A DNA stretch of 64,000 nucleotides from Protula sp. h YS-2021 (lineage: Eukaryota > Annelida > Polychaeta > Sabellida > Serpulidae), in NCBI GenBank assembly GCA_949752745.1, contig OX457026.1, positions 25,395,561 through 25,459,560 on the forward strand, given 5' to 3'. Below are positions 25,801-33,400 of the stretch, piece by piece (position 1 is the first letter of the stretch; each line of letters opens with the position of its first letter). The translations under genes and the position numbers were made by a program. The notes beneath the pieces are model-generated. The model was not told the DNA's origin. It saw only the letters and a program-made list of their open reading frames with translations, and searched no databases.

Positions 25801-28800
25801 TTTGAGAGGGGGGCAATAAATGAAAGAGGGTTTCGTTTTTTACGGGGCTAGAGTTCTAACCAAAACAGCGCATTTTTGCAGCATTGAAAAATACGGGCTT
25901 TAGAGGGATTGAGGATCAACACCTCACACCACCTCTGTGGGAACCCCCAATGTAGTTATGGTCAGCAAATTAATGGCCTTTGGTGAACTGATAATGCAGG
26001 AAGTAAAACATATTGCATATATCCAGAAATCTCAATGATCCCCTAATCATTGTATTGGCTAATGATCACACCCGAAATGATTTTATTTTAACATTTACTT
26101 GCAGATGTAGTCAGTGTGCAGTGTTTTGCAGAACAGTTATTAATTATTTTAAGTAGCAGTTTTCGCTTCTTGTCAGCACAGGCTCGCGCTTTCTCGAATT
26201 GCCGTAATGATCTGGTTATTTCGTAACTCTTTTCGGCCACCTTCGGAGCTTAGATTTGAGCGTGGGGTTGGGAGGGGGGCGGGGGGGGGGGGGGGGGGCG
26301 GGGGGGGGGGGCTGGGAGTTGACATGCGTGTGAGTGAGCACTTAACGTCTATCGGAACAGATGAAGCTCCGGCGGAACAGATCTTAAGTGGCCCCTATCC
26401 CAAGACCGGCAAAATTCGACGTGCGTGGAACGCAATACGCAAACAAAGTAAGTGCCGAGCGCTGGCTGAAGGGCGAATGCGAAATGACCAATGTACAGTG
26501 ACAAGTGGCAAACGATTAAAAATAACGATAGGGAAAGCCGTGATTGTGCTGCCAGTATAGGCGCAAAACTGCTACGTCACAACCGCTTCATTGCTTACCG
26601 ATAACTTAAAAGAAACGACAAATATCATAAAAGCGACCACACGTTTTTGTAAAATGGAGTAACACAGTCTGGCCAATGGCATTTCAAAATCTTGAACCGC
26701 CCGCGTGGTTGTATGATAGGAGGCAGCCACAAGGGGTATACTCGGATCGATCGGCCTGGAAATTATCAATTCTCTATTTGCCCGGGGGTGTAATGCTTGC
26801 GGTAGTTCAGAAACTTCGAAATAAACAAAAAACCTCATAAATCGGACCTTAAACATAATGTATGTGTGCACAGCACTTATTCCATTGTGTGCTTTCATAT
26901 CAAAATCTTGACAATTCTTTGCCAATGACTGTTTAAAACCAAATGCTTTTATGTACTGAATAACGAAATGAAACTTGTGCGATCTAAAGCTTGAAATGTT
27001 GTGATGTGATTTTGAAATTAACATAATAGGCGGCGAGTTAGAGACGGTGCCGTACAGAAACGCACCGGTATTAATGCTTGTAAATATAACGCACTAGAAT
27101 TAACTGATTTGTGTGTTTTGTTTTTGTTTTTTCTCTCCACCACGCGTGTGTGCTTATCCTGTGTGCTCCTGACCACCACCTGTGTGCTGTTACCTCCCGC
27201 CTCTTCGCACTGTGACGTCACAGAGGAAATAGCCGGTGCTTTCTTCCCAGGTCACGGTCCGGATGCCTGGGGTGCCCACCCGGCGTTGACGGGCGCCTAT
27301 GCGGATTTGAACCCCACGCTCCTGCAGCACCCCACCGCCTTCATGCAACACCCAGCCCTGGCCCAGGTGCCCGCGGTAAGTGGCTGATTGCCTTCATTGC
27401 AGGACAGACTTTGAAAAAAACAAACCAATTACCCTCAATGTCCCGCAGTCACTCCCCCCCCCCCCCCCCCCCCCCCTCCCTGGTGACTCAGGTACGCTGT
27501 GTTGCATGTGTTACATGTATGCGCAAATTGTAACCGGTTTGAGCGGCTTGTTTGGAAAATCGGCATATAAAAACTCACTATTATTATTGGTATGTTTCCT
27601 TTTGCGTAGTCGTTCTCTGAGCGTTATTAGCTATATTTTACACACCACAATCTGTTTATGGGACTATTTGAGGGGATGAGTAAGGTCGTGAAAAAAATGA
27701 AGATTAACCTGTCCCATTTGCGTCCTGGTTTCACATAATATTGCACATAATAATAATAATAATAATAATTATAATAATAATAGTAAGAAGAATAATAAGA
27801 ATTAAAATAATAATAGTAGTAATGAATGACAATAATGTAATGATAATATGCAGTGGTGGTTATGTTTGAATACACGTTTTAAAACACTATTTACGTTTTT
27901 TACAGCTGCACCCGGGCGCAGCAGTGATGCAGCACGCGGGGCTGGCCCACACGGGTGCCGGCCTGGCCCACACGGGCGCCGGCCTGGCCCACACGGCCGC
28001 CATCCCCAACCCACACCTAGCAGCCAGCGCAATGCTCACCAACCCCAACCCGGCCGTGTCGACGGCCACGGGCATGACCGCCTCCCCCACCAACACGCTC
28101 TTTGTCTCCAATCTGGGCCCGTTCTGTTCTGAGCAAGAACTCAAGGATTTGTTTAACAGGTGAGAAAATATTTGACAGAGAAAAAGAAAACGGGTTTGCC
28201 TTCACGCTGACGCGTTCTTTCAACATAACGTGGCACTTTTTGGTGTGTGGCACTAAAACGCGAAGCCACTCCTGGCTTTATCACGTTTGCTCTAACGCAA
28301 CACTGATAAGGCATGGACTGTGACACGTTGTAGAACTATGACCTCTCTTAGAACTGTGATCCATTGTAGCACTGTGACAATCCACAAAACCTTGACACGC
28401 TGTAGCACTGTGACGTAATGTAGAACTATGAAACGACGTAGAACCGTGACACATGCTAAAACTGTGACACGACATAGAACTGTGACACATCGTAGAACTG
28501 TGACAAGGCACGGAAATGCGAAGCAGCGCTGCACCGTATGCTGACTCCGCGCAGGGTTTTTCATGTGTATTGTGATAAAAGGCTTTATATGTTTTTGTTA
28601 AATTTATGTGTTGCAAATTTAGTTTGTGCGGAGGCAGTGTTGCTTCAGCCGTTTGAAATTTGCCAGCCATTTTGTAAACTCTTTGTATTATTTAGGTCAG
28701 AATTTAAAAAGTACTTAGGTATTTTCCTGAGCCCCAGCAGCCAATCTTAATTTACAAACTTTTCGTGTTATCAGTGCCTATGTGAATGTATACTATTTTA

Positions 28801-31069
28801 CTTCCTTTCGATGCCCAGTGAAAAAAAACCAAAGCCTAAGGGCCGCGTCAGTATTGATAGTTAACCTTCAGACTTAACGGGAGCGCTCTCTGCGTGGTCC
28901 AGTGCAGTTATGTTCATTTTGGTGATTTCTGTCCATATCTAGCGAACATTAGATTCCTTCGTTTTTGCTTGGCATGATAGACATGGTTTCACTTGCGGTC
29001 AACTAATTTTTTTTTCATTTATTTTCTTTTTTTTTTTTTTGTGGGGGTAATTTTATTCTTTTTGATTTTTTTCTAGTTACAATGATATTTCAGTATCGTT
29101 TGTTTTTAAAACCTGTTTTATTAAAACCGATTCATTCTACATGGTCATCACCATTCCAGCCATTCGCCCGTTGCCCACACCACTCTAACCCCCCTCCCCT
29201 CCCTCACCATACAATAGCGGGCAAATCATTATGCGTTAACAAATAAGAACCGTCTTTCGCGCAGGTTTTCCATATACCTCGCCCACCCTACTGCTCTTGG
29301 CTTTCTCACTTGCACATTGCTGTTATTTTCTGTTTTATGTCACAGCTTCCCGGGTTTCTTGCGCATGAAGATGCACAACAAAGGCGGGGCACCGGTGGCA
29401 TTCATTGAGTACCAGGTATGCACGCTTCAAACACATGCACACACACAGAGCCCCCCCCCCCCCAGACACACGCACACAGGCCGCACATCCAAATGAGTAC
29501 CAGGTATGCACGCTTCAAACACATGCACACACACAGGGCCCTCCCCCTCCCCCCCTACACACACACGCACACAGGCCTCACATCCAATTGAGTACCAGGT
29601 ATGCACGCTTCAAACACATGCACACACACAGGGCCCTCCCCCTCCCCCCCCCCCTACACACACACGCACACAGGCCTCACATCCAATTGAGTACCAGGTA
29701 TGCACGCTTCAAACACTCACACACACAGCCCCCCCCCTCCTCTCAACACACACACAGACCCCCCAACACACGCACAGACCCCCCCCCCCCCAACACTCAC
29801 ACACAGACCCCCCCCCCCCCGCCTCAACACACACACAGACCCCCCAAAACACGCACAGACCCCCCCAACACACGCACAGACCCCCCCCCCCCCAACACAC
29901 ACAGTGACCCCCCAACACACTCACACAGCCCTCCCCTCTCCACACGCTCGCACGTAGGCCACGCATCCCCTCGAGTACCAGGTATACACGCTTCCAACAC
30001 ACTCAGACCTCACTTCCCACCCCCCTCCCCCCCCTCCCCCGCCCCCAACGCACTTACACGCATACCGATTTGTTTGCATCGCACGGGCGACCATGGCTAA
30101 GTGAAAAAAAATGGCTTTTTCGCATTCCGACCACAGAACCATCTGTGATTCTTGATCACTGCCTGTGAGGGTCGTAAACGCCAATGAGACACACTGGCTG
30201 TGTTTTATGAACGAATAAGAAGAGAGCACGCGCAATACCATCATTATAAATCTTTCACGCATAAAAGTAAACTAAAATACATGTAAATAGATTTTGCGCG
30301 GCCTGCGGTTGAGGTACGAGGGCAGCTAGTACGATTGATATAGCACGAAAAAATCGGGCGAACAGGCGAGCTATTAGATGGTGTCTTTCAGATAGTATTA
30401 CTCAGTAAGAATCAAATTAAAAACAACTGTGAAGAACGAGTAAATCCGTGATGTTGTTTGCGCTATTAGTACTAAAATAGGTGTTGGGAATTAAAACGTA
30501 TCGTCAGTATCGATCTTATGTATGGATTTTATCTGTGGCACTTATGAATACGGTTCCATGGCTGTTTACTACAGGACGTACGGTGCGCGACCGACGCGAT
30601 GAATCGTCTGCAGGGATTCATCCTGTTGTCTTCCGAGCGTGGAGGCATCAGGATCGAATACGCCAAGGCCAAAGTCGGAGAATTGGTATGTAGGCCCCTT
30701 GGCTTTGAAAACCTCCCAAATCACTTTTGTGCTCAGAACAGCCAAATGGTGCTGTGCAAAACAAAACTCTTCAGCTTTGTATGAAAAAGTGCCAATTTAT
30801 TTTTATGAGCTTGTTTAACGTTAAACTTAACGAAAATAGAACGTTAAATGGAGAAAAACGAAATGAGATTTTAGTCAGTACTATTTTTTCGAATATATAA
30901 AACAAAAAGCAGGCCCGGTCAAATTTAAAAAAGAAAGATATGAGAAATAAGAATTTTTCTTCCTGGCCTACCTGTTAAACTTTTAATGAGCGCAAAATTA
31001 TACTAATTTGCCGTGTGTTGTTGATTCCAGATTCTAGACGCCACCCCAGTACTCATAGGACGCATGTAA
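6554..31069 (+). CDS. RBPMS: RBPMS / couch potato / MEC-8-like two-RRM RNA-binding protein (spliced, 5' end not found)
   Basis: Exons 6554-6631, 20735-20800 or 21104-21157, 24271-24333, 25364-25502, 27251-27375, 27906-28159, 29346-29415, 30575-30685 and a terminal exon (31031-31069, or 35433-35570) join with consistent phases and GT-AG borders. The product has an RRM1 nearly identical in its motifs to vertebrate RBPMS ([42 protein letters not shown]), a low-complexity linker, and RRM2 ([23 protein letters not shown]). Vertebrate RBPMS and fly couch potato have one RRM; nematode MEC-8 has two, so the layout is MEC-8-like. These proteins bind GCAC/CAC-containing RNA and regulate splicing and mRNA localisation or stability. 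RRM1 exon borders coincide with those I recall for vertebrate RBPMS. The gene hosts a complete DIRS element, antisense, in its long intron. Confidence 0.9.
6632..11183 (+). other. intron of RBPMS-like gene, left of the DIRS insertion
   Basis: Non-coding, AT-rich. It contains a diverged copy of a dispersed repeat at about 8600-9070, poly-T/poly-A tracts (10640-10680) and a short CA run (10017-10033). No exon is recognised. Confidence 0.7.
8600..9070 (+). repeat. diverged copy of the 38.4-kb dispersed repeat family
   Basis: It shares several anchors in the same order with the copies at about 37000-37570 and 38449-39310: AGTGGTTCTCTGTTGAAAAA, a TTACTTTTTT tract, CAGTAACCAGTTT, and CCTTTTGATACT followed by a CTAG context. 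Class unknown. Confidence 0.6.
11184..11404 (-). repeat. DIRS terminal repeat, 3' end of element (left in window)
   Basis: The outer part, 11184-11239 (AAACTATCG...), is unique to this end and is complementary to the first half of the internal complementary region. The inner part, 11240-11404, is the inverted repeat shared with 18955-19119. Confidence 0.93.
11471..11584 (-). repeat. DIRS internal complementary region (ICR)
   Basis: 11471-11539 is the reverse complement of the left terminus (about 11184-11252). 11537-11584 is the reverse complement of the right terminus (about 19103-19150). The halves share three T residues at 11537-11539. In the DIRS model the ICR templates joining of the two termini into a circular intermediate. 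Confidence 0.93.
11585..12757 (-). other. DIRS 3' region between recombinase ORF and ICR
   Basis: Non-coding within the element. It holds palindromic-looking runs around 12250-12400 with repeated GGTCCCATAA / CATAATG / ACCATGA / ACGGTCACT motifs, a C-tract at 12384 and a small GTT repeat at 12656-12670. The motifs echo the ACCGTAA-type repeats in the 5' leader (18280-18430). Confidence 0.5.
12758..13840 (-). CDS. DIRS ORF3: tyrosine recombinase
   Basis: The frame is open from 15715, but recognisable sequence starts near the ATG at 13840 (MVSDQSF...), giving 360 residues that overlap the end of ORF2 by about 25 bases. The N-terminal SAM-like core-binding region ([23 protein letters not shown]) precedes a catalytic domain carrying the first Arg in [10 protein letters not shown] (about residue 164), HxxR in HQVRQVANS (about 297) and the nucleophile Tyr in FVKYYLKD (about 331). 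That is the R-HxxR-Y signature of tyrosine recombinases. It would integrate a circular DNA copy of the element. The upstream overlap means translation needs reinitiation, frameshifting or a separate transcript. Confidence 0.92.
   Translation of the reverse strand: MVSDQSFLKNKGFSKQVREKIVNSHKGSTAKVYRSQWNKFAAWCSTSKLDPFQASPAVVADFLDHLFTEVKLKVSSIEGYRAAIGSRLKASTGYDPGEDTSLSQLVRHFKVNSPPCPSNIAQWDLSLVLQYLQRPDIFSKDVISAKNATLRFTFLLALASGKRRGEIHALDRKVNKDKGTWEKVTLVPRAGFMGKTHIMTQGMGTFDHITLPSLPDDPDSDGLVSLCPIKALQQYLEMSEAYRSENQKALIISFMPKFNKDLSKQSISNYIKRIILAAYDDAQIDPNPLGESNIKAHQVRQVANSLRAVRNVSLSDILKTGCWVSPNSFVKYYLKDFSQDELSGLYSLGPFVASETTITG
13816..15930 (-). CDS. DIRS ORF2: reverse transcriptase / RNase H
   Basis: A 704-residue frame overlapping ORF1 by 89 bases. 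RT motifs in order: [34 protein letters not shown] (motif A), [12 protein letters not shown] (motif B) and FQYLDDWF (motif C; YLDD at about residues 273-276). RNase H follows, with [11 protein letters not shown] (first Asp at about 439), WLELRVVW and [16 protein letters not shown]-terminal segment (LDLFANAM..., [18 protein letters not shown]) corresponds to the conserved tail of DIRS pol proteins, which in some elements is annotated as a Dam-like methyltransferase; I do not see convincing methyltransferase residues. It makes DNA from the element RNA. The true start may lie inside the ORF1 overlap. Confidence 0.94.
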   Translation of the reverse strand: MRSHNSPLSRNRNPAPAARQRVRLHSRSGSSQPKYRHEIPLSPGDTLANLRDLENLLSLNASLPVGGRLGKFWQQWAEMGASRRVVRWLKRGYSLPFKRDRNGLRCPIPLTAHAPRQLVTSYAKGSEKDRALQEMLLSLSQKQAIEEMPENQMGFFSRVFLVPKKSGGWRLVIDLSPINGFLRVITFQMDTAQVIKGSLREGMWGTSIDLSDAYLHIPLHRSARKFLAFQVGKRRFWFLALPFGLATAPYVFSKVMKVLKTWARLEGMLVFQYLDDWFLANQDRQVTENHTMSLVRKALEVGLVVNLAKSELTPKQSITFLGEFWDLAIAKAFPTPERRQRIADAIKGISPGKKVRLQAMESLLGLLVATEKTVPLGRLHYRPFQSQVRWALHQGRSPAARMQVSQVTLQALQWWCDVLIMSEGMPFQPPTPEIEIQTDASHAGWGIYWNGQVWKGKWPPSLQSYHINWLELRVVWIALIKLTNQLRNKAVLFRLDNSTAIAYLNKQGGTKSRSLSKLAFQILSKAREEQVTVSARHLAGKLNVLADLASRQGQVINTEWCLSPRSFQWVTHQSPWGAPTLDLFANAMTTQLPRYVSPCPDPAAWAVDALNCQWPRDEVLYAFPPQAILGQVLQRVIELKPPFLLLIAPWTPEAPWFALLLHCKVVRSIPIPCHNELLSQPHWHHFHPSPRLLNLHLWCLTSPF
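15842..18139 (-). CDS. DIRS ORF1: Gag-like structural protein
   Basis: 765 residues from the ATG at 18139, or 745 from the second ATG at 18079 ([10 protein letters not shown]). A Cys-rich N-terminal patch ([19 protein letters not shown] and GEC) and a basic stretch ([10 protein letters not shown]) are followed by an acidic, Ser/Pro-rich middle with a Gln/Leu-rich coiled coil ([19 protein letters not shown]) and a basic Pro-rich C-terminus. The LSPEDW motif and Cys patch resemble DIRS ORF1 proteins. Role by analogy: binds and packages the element RNA. A splice-acceptor-like TTGCATTTCAG ends two bases before the ATG at 18079, so the shorter form could be made from a spliced transcript; that is inference. 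Confidence 0.85.
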   Translation of the reverse strand: MCVVLYYIFSPLFFSACISDMTEASLHSPPLLPQCIHPPTACNPHSICDRCRRNSGIPLCEPDSQCGECLHLSPEDWKVLLRNRTKNERRRDKRKFLSSASFVTREFIRDTMKKASSVILGQVSTPVHVDTGAESESATPVKRHKKSKSKGRAFSETVAELDIPEGQERDRLREAWASPPRVKPSGSPGGAFKSPSEEQVTLTHKDTGTVLSAVTGQLGIPPREDLSPPPQLQRLPSEFSAFLSMQSQLQKQLLDLQSQVQKQESLLSQRQKPKPSATVSRPPPEIQSVAAISGSPVPHLPLDSNVDIPETVTISEEDSVGVPLSGQVSALLEDDEEIGPMENSPLAAVPSNREKEIYTPVGEPHMSHFSQSQLPEAASDEQESEVEDGEEESEGTSVHSRCHLPLRAVEQVRSPGQGHRLWRDPAAAGRRPIRTPSPPDLAPSVEDAAPSSSASTIAPEDVPFRDAIQEIARLAEVSCGSPNLDKEDPPIRMTSQAAPPQQDSFIALATSEGIAHAVTVRAKEFKKMDAGEGRTLSRFHLSKHCSVRPGPYRSADEKIPLEALEQPVKRTVWMPTVRSDSDIPLVEKDAKTIEASSRHILNIMSFQDHALKALKSRWEELRLSDPVSAKLMECLALATRDVVKLSTFLMTSMVYLRRDAFLQHCWSSVKGLRDLRHAPILEERELFPPAEIERVNQESRSLSQDYALMSRMSRSSFKRPLKRKRPQQSSPAPSKPSAQPQQPPVKKPKPSPGSKTEGPAPQSFR
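18140..18954 (-). promoter_or_regulatory. DIRS 5' leader
   Basis: Non-coding sequence between the 5' ITR and ORF1. On the minus strand it carries repeats of a short unit; read on the plus strand these are CCGTAACGGG (18281, 18361), ACCGTAATGG (18295), ACCAGAATGG (18390) and ACCGTAAGACC (18416). The promoter and any RNA signals are expected here or in the ITR, but no core promoter is recognisable. Confidence 0.5.
18955..19150 (-). repeat. DIRS terminal repeat, 5' end of element (right in window)
   Basis: The inner part, 18955-19119, is the exact reverse complement, as far as I can read, of 11240-11404. The outer part, 19120-19150 (ending GCGAAGTAAAA), is complementary to the second half of the ICR. 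Confidence 0.93.
19151..20734 (+). other. intron of RBPMS-like gene, right of the DIRS insertion
   Basis: Non-coding and AT-rich with a G-tract at 19488-19501. No exon recognised before the first of the paired exons. Confidence 0.7.
20735..20800 (+). CDS. RBPMS: RBPMS-like exon 'A' of a tandem pair: RRM1 beta-2 and loop
   Basis: The acceptor TTTCTTTCTAG is followed by 22 codons beginning [18 protein letters not shown] and ending LPNC, then the donor TGC|GTAAGT. Phase 0 at both ends. It is homologous to exon B (21104-21157) and to the vertebrate segment GYEGSLIKLTSKQ, and shares the KQ after the strand with the vertebrate form. Either exon, or both, would keep the frame into 24271. Confidence 0.85.
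20801..21103 (+). promoter_or_regulatory. short intron between paired exons, rich in GCAC/CAC motifs
   Basis: GCAC occurs at 20828, 20849 and 20878, with further CAC triplets at about 20834, 20837, 20846, 20869, 20891 and 20901. Three CACGTG hexamers lie at 20837, 20850 and 20869. A T/C-rich acceptor tract follows (20961-20990 and 21091-21103). GCAC/CAC pairs are the reported RNA target of RBPMS, couch potato and MEC-8, so this may be a self-binding splicing element; that is inference. Confidence 0.5.
21104..21157 (+). CDS. RBPMS: RBPMS-like exon 'B' of a tandem pair: RRM1 beta-2 and loop
   Basis: The acceptor CTCTTTCAG is followed by 18 codons, [18 protein letters not shown], then the donor TCA|GTAAGT; phase 0. 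Four codons shorter than exon A. The beta-2 strand is conserved (GYEGSLLK) while the loop differs. Two GCAC motifs lie just downstream, at 21174 and 21184. Confidence 0.9.
22839..22888. repeat. (GA)n microsatellite
   Basis: About 24 GA units with one interruption. Confidence 0.95.
23178..23210. repeat. (AAAC)n microsatellite
   Basis: Seven to eight tandem AAAC units. Confidence 0.9.
24271..24333 (+). CDS. RBPMS: RBPMS-like exon: RRM1 beta-3 and alpha-2
   Basis: Twenty-one codons, [19 protein letters not shown] then LQ, phase 0, between CATGTTTAG and CAG|GTAATT. VGFVTF is the RNP1 strand of RRM1. Confidence 0.93.
25364..25502 (+). CDS. RBPMS: RBPMS-like exon: RRM1 beta-4 and start of linker
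   Basis: Reads [20 protein letters not shown] then TK, the end of RRM1, followed by a Lys/Pro/Gln/Ala-rich linker, and ends in phase 1 at GGC|GTAAGT. The acceptor is a tandem CAGCAG (25361-25366), so the exon can start at 25364 (adds Gln) or 25367. Confidence 0.92.
25503..27250 (+). other. intron of RBPMS-like gene
   Basis: Non-coding. A near-pure G-tract lies at about 26270-26311. A minus-strand open frame at 26572-27024 has no recognisable family resemblance and no exon context. Confidence 0.7.
27251..27375 (+). CDS. RBPMS: RBPMS-like exon: inter-RRM linker
   Basis: Completes an Arg codon from the previous phase-1 donor and then reads [20 protein letters not shown] and [20 protein letters not shown], ending in phase 0 at GCG|GTAAGT. 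GC-rich, His/Pro/Ala-rich linker without a folded domain. Confidence 0.88.
27748..27782. repeat. (AAT)n microsatellite
   Basis: Imperfect AAT/TAA repeats in the intron between the two linker exons; degenerate copies continue to about 27845. Confidence 0.85.
27906..28159 (+). CDS. RBPMS: RBPMS-like exon: linker with heptad repeat, start of RRM2
   Basis: Begins [12 protein letters not shown], then three tandem copies of a seven-residue unit, GLAHTGA-like (DNA period 21, copies at 27942, 27963 and 27984), then a Pro/Asn/Ala linker, then [20 protein letters not shown], which is beta-1 and alpha-1 of RRM2. Ends in phase 2 at AACAG|GTGAG. RRM2 is what distinguishes the MEC-8-like layout from vertebrate RBPMS. 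Confidence 0.92.
28320..28510. repeat. 18-bp minisatellite in intron
   Basis: About ten degenerate 18-base units of the type GTAGAACTGTGACACGAC in tandem. Because 18 is a multiple of three, long open frames appear on the minus strand; I regard these as artefacts. Confidence 0.85.
28511..29345 (+). other. intron of RBPMS-like gene
   Basis: Non-coding, T-rich; nothing recognised. Confidence 0.6.
29346..29415 (+). CDS. RBPMS: RBPMS-like exon: RRM2 beta-2 to beta-3
   Basis: Completes Ser and reads [20 protein letters not shown] then EYQ, phase 0 at the donor [17 protein letters not shown] is the RNP1 region of RRM2. The donor is the first member of a tandem repeat that duplicates it downstream. 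Confidence 0.93.
29404..30000 (+). repeat. CA/C-rich tandem repeat duplicating an exon end and 5' splice site
   Basis: Units of about 88-99 bases each start with the last nine or so exon bases, GAGTACCAG, then GTATGCACGCTTC, then a CA/CCCC-rich spacer. The GAGTACCAG|GTAT(G/A)C junction recurs at 29416 (authentic donor), 29504, 29599, 29698 and 29982. The long open frames across it are low-complexity artefacts. Confidence 0.93.
30001..30574 (+). other. intron of RBPMS-like gene
   Basis: Non-coding apart from a residual C-rich tract to about 30050. Confidence 0.6.
30575..30685 (+). CDS. RBPMS: RBPMS-like exon: RRM2 alpha-2 and beta-4
   Basis: Thirty-seven codons: [20 protein letters not shown], then [17 protein letters not shown], phase 0, between TACTACAG and TTG|GTATGT. 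This completes RRM2. Confidence 0.93.
31031..31069 (+). CDS. RBPMS: RBPMS-like candidate terminal exon 1
   Basis: A good acceptor, TTGTTGATTCCAG, is followed by twelve in-frame codons, [12 protein letters not shown], and TAA. Phase fits the donor at 30685. The tail is not conserved enough for an independent check; no AATAAA lies close behind it. Confidence 0.55.
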   Translation: MLDATPVLIGRM

Positions 31070-31470
31070 GGGGAAGAATCCTCGTCGAAGAATATCAAAC
31101 GGTCTAGTCTTTTTAGCCCCACGACCGGGTATTTAGGCCCGGCGGGGGGAAATATGGATTTGTTTCTACTGTCTCATCTCCAGGAATTCAACCAAAGTCC
31201 CGAAATAACAATCAGTTATTGTTCTTCTTCTTGGATGCACTTTTTGTTTGTCTCAACGGAATGATGACGTCATCATGGCATCAAAGTCGGCGTAGGACCT
31301 GCGATATAAATTCCAGAAACAGCGAACATTCAGTTTTTTTTTTTCATGTTTATTATGAAATAAGGGATAAAACATTGTAACTTACAGATGTGCGTTGATT
31401 TGATTTAGAAATAAGTATTCAATAGTCTCTGGTTAGACTTTTTTGCGTGTGTTAATACATTAAGTTATTA

Positions 31471-31540
31471 GTTAAGTCTTTGTGTCAGAACTGCGTAGTT
31501 AAGTCTTTGTGCCAAGGCTGCGTAGTTAAGTCTGTTGTCT
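31471..31540. repeat. 26-27-bp tandem repeat
   Basis: GTTAAGTC recurs at 31471, 31498 and 31524 with similar spacer sequence (CTTTGTG..., CTGCGTA). Confidence 0.8.
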
Positions 31541-33400
31541 TGCCCGCGAATCACGTGTTCGCATCATTTCGCTAGCACGAGCGATTTGTTCAAAGTCACT
31601 ATCCTATACACTGTACCTACATTAACTTAAAAAGCAAGGTGCGATTTGTTTACATAGATTACAGTAGAATGAATTTCATAGCATAGATACCGAATTCATC
31701 ATAGATCGAAGGACTGGTGTACACTTCGTGGCAACATGCTGTATGCGGGCTCGTCAATAAGGTTAGCCTGCACCAAATATAGGCTGTACAAAACATATTC
31801 TGATAAATAGCTGTTTTGTAAGAATAATTCCCGTATTATAGACGATTTAAAAAGAGAAAAAAGAAATCAATTGTCTGATCGATTCAGATATTTTGTCAGT
31901 ACTTGTTGGTATATATTTATATATTGTCTTAATTTATTGCTAGTTTGGAGAATGTTAAATTTTCTAAAAAATAGTAATAATTAGATTCTTTTTGACTCCC
32001 GAAGTGTGCAATACTCTATTATTAATATTATTATTATTTGTTATATTTGTTGATGTATCAGTGTAATGAGGTCTTTCCTGTAATCGATTAATCGGTGTCT
32101 AATGTTAGATTTTTAAGCGGCATTTCAAGTGCTCAATATTTTTCATTTGGTCCCCCCCCCCCCAACATTTGGAAAGTGTTAATGTCTGTTACGTTTTTTT
32201 TTTCGTACATGCAAAGAGTATTCTCTCCGTCCACACGTGATACGAACATATCGTAAACAGACGTCGATAGGGCGCCGTCTGGTGGCGGTTTTGAATAGCG
32301 CCAGGGGCCTTTTCGCAGTTTTTTCAAACAATGGAACATACGTTGTTAAAAAACAGCCTACCTCTGAGGAGATCTATCTGTTATGTATCGACACAAAGCG
32401 AATGGATATTATAAAAATTAGTTCCTGTTCATTTCTTAGTACTCTTTTCGCAGAATCCCTGATGGGTCTTGGGGAGTAAAAAGATGTTATACACAACAGA
32501 CCGAACTGCTGTAGAGGATGGCTATTGGACAACAGCAATGGGCATAGAGAGGACGCCATATAGCGGGGACACCGCAGAGAGTCCTGTTTATGACCATATT
32601 TCTTGTGTTTGTTTATGACTTTTGTTAGCTTCTTTGTGATTGGCTCATATGCTTTTGTAAAATAGCAGTGCGTTTTGTGGACATTTGCTATGTGTTCTAG
32701 AAAATTCCAGGTTTTTAAATAATCTTTCGATATAAAAGGGATTGAAGTAAAATTAACATTAGGATTTATGATAAAAATCAAAAACTCTTACAAAAATTGT
32801 AAAGTATAGGTGTTTATTAACAGGAGTATAGAGAATGTTTCTTTTAATGCTATTTATGGTAGTTCGATAGCAGATTTGTTCACTGTGATTTCTTATTCGT
32901 ATTTGAATGTGTTGCCAAGTTGCCGATGTATTTTGTGTACCCGTCAAGTCATTGCCAGAGGCCCCCCGCGATTGACCCTCCCCCCACCCCCACCCCCGAT
33001 GTCACACAGCAAGTTCTTCTTGGTCAAGGCTGTAAGTACCGCAGTGTCACTGACCTCGATACTAAAACATACCAGTTCAAGCTTTAATGAAATCCCTGCA
33101 AAGTCCCAACAACACGTGTGAGTGGCCGCCGGCTAGAGTGTACCGTATAGATATGAACTGTTTAGGTATGAACCCTGGAAAATTGAACCGCATTAACCTC
33201 CAACGCCCTGCACTGTTCTTGCGACTGTGATATGCACAAGTGTTGGTTGATTACTTTTTTTTATTATTGATTGCAATTCAACCATCTACGCAGTGTTCTT
33301 GAGTCGACATCTTTGTTTGGTTGCAGTTTGTTTTCACTAAATGTTGCAAAAACACAAACTGAGGCGGCATTTATACAACGGGACAGGCGTTAGTACAAAT

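Noticed and set aside
26207..26560. Gly-rich plus-strand open frame
   Set aside because: Arises from a long G-tract; no homology and no exon context.
26572..27024. 150-codon minus-strand open frame in an RBPMS-like intron
   Set aside because: No recognised motif, no splice or promoter context; compatible with a chance frame.
29405..30100. 231-codon plus-strand and several minus-strand open frames in the CA/C-rich repeat
   Set aside because: Low-complexity His/Thr/Pro or Cys/Val/Gly translations of the tandem repeat; no domain, and the region starts inside a donor site.
33010..33031. Possible 22-base microexon (CACACAG acceptor, GTAAGT donor)
   Set aside because: Length breaks the frame of the preceding phase-0 donor and there is no conserved peptide.
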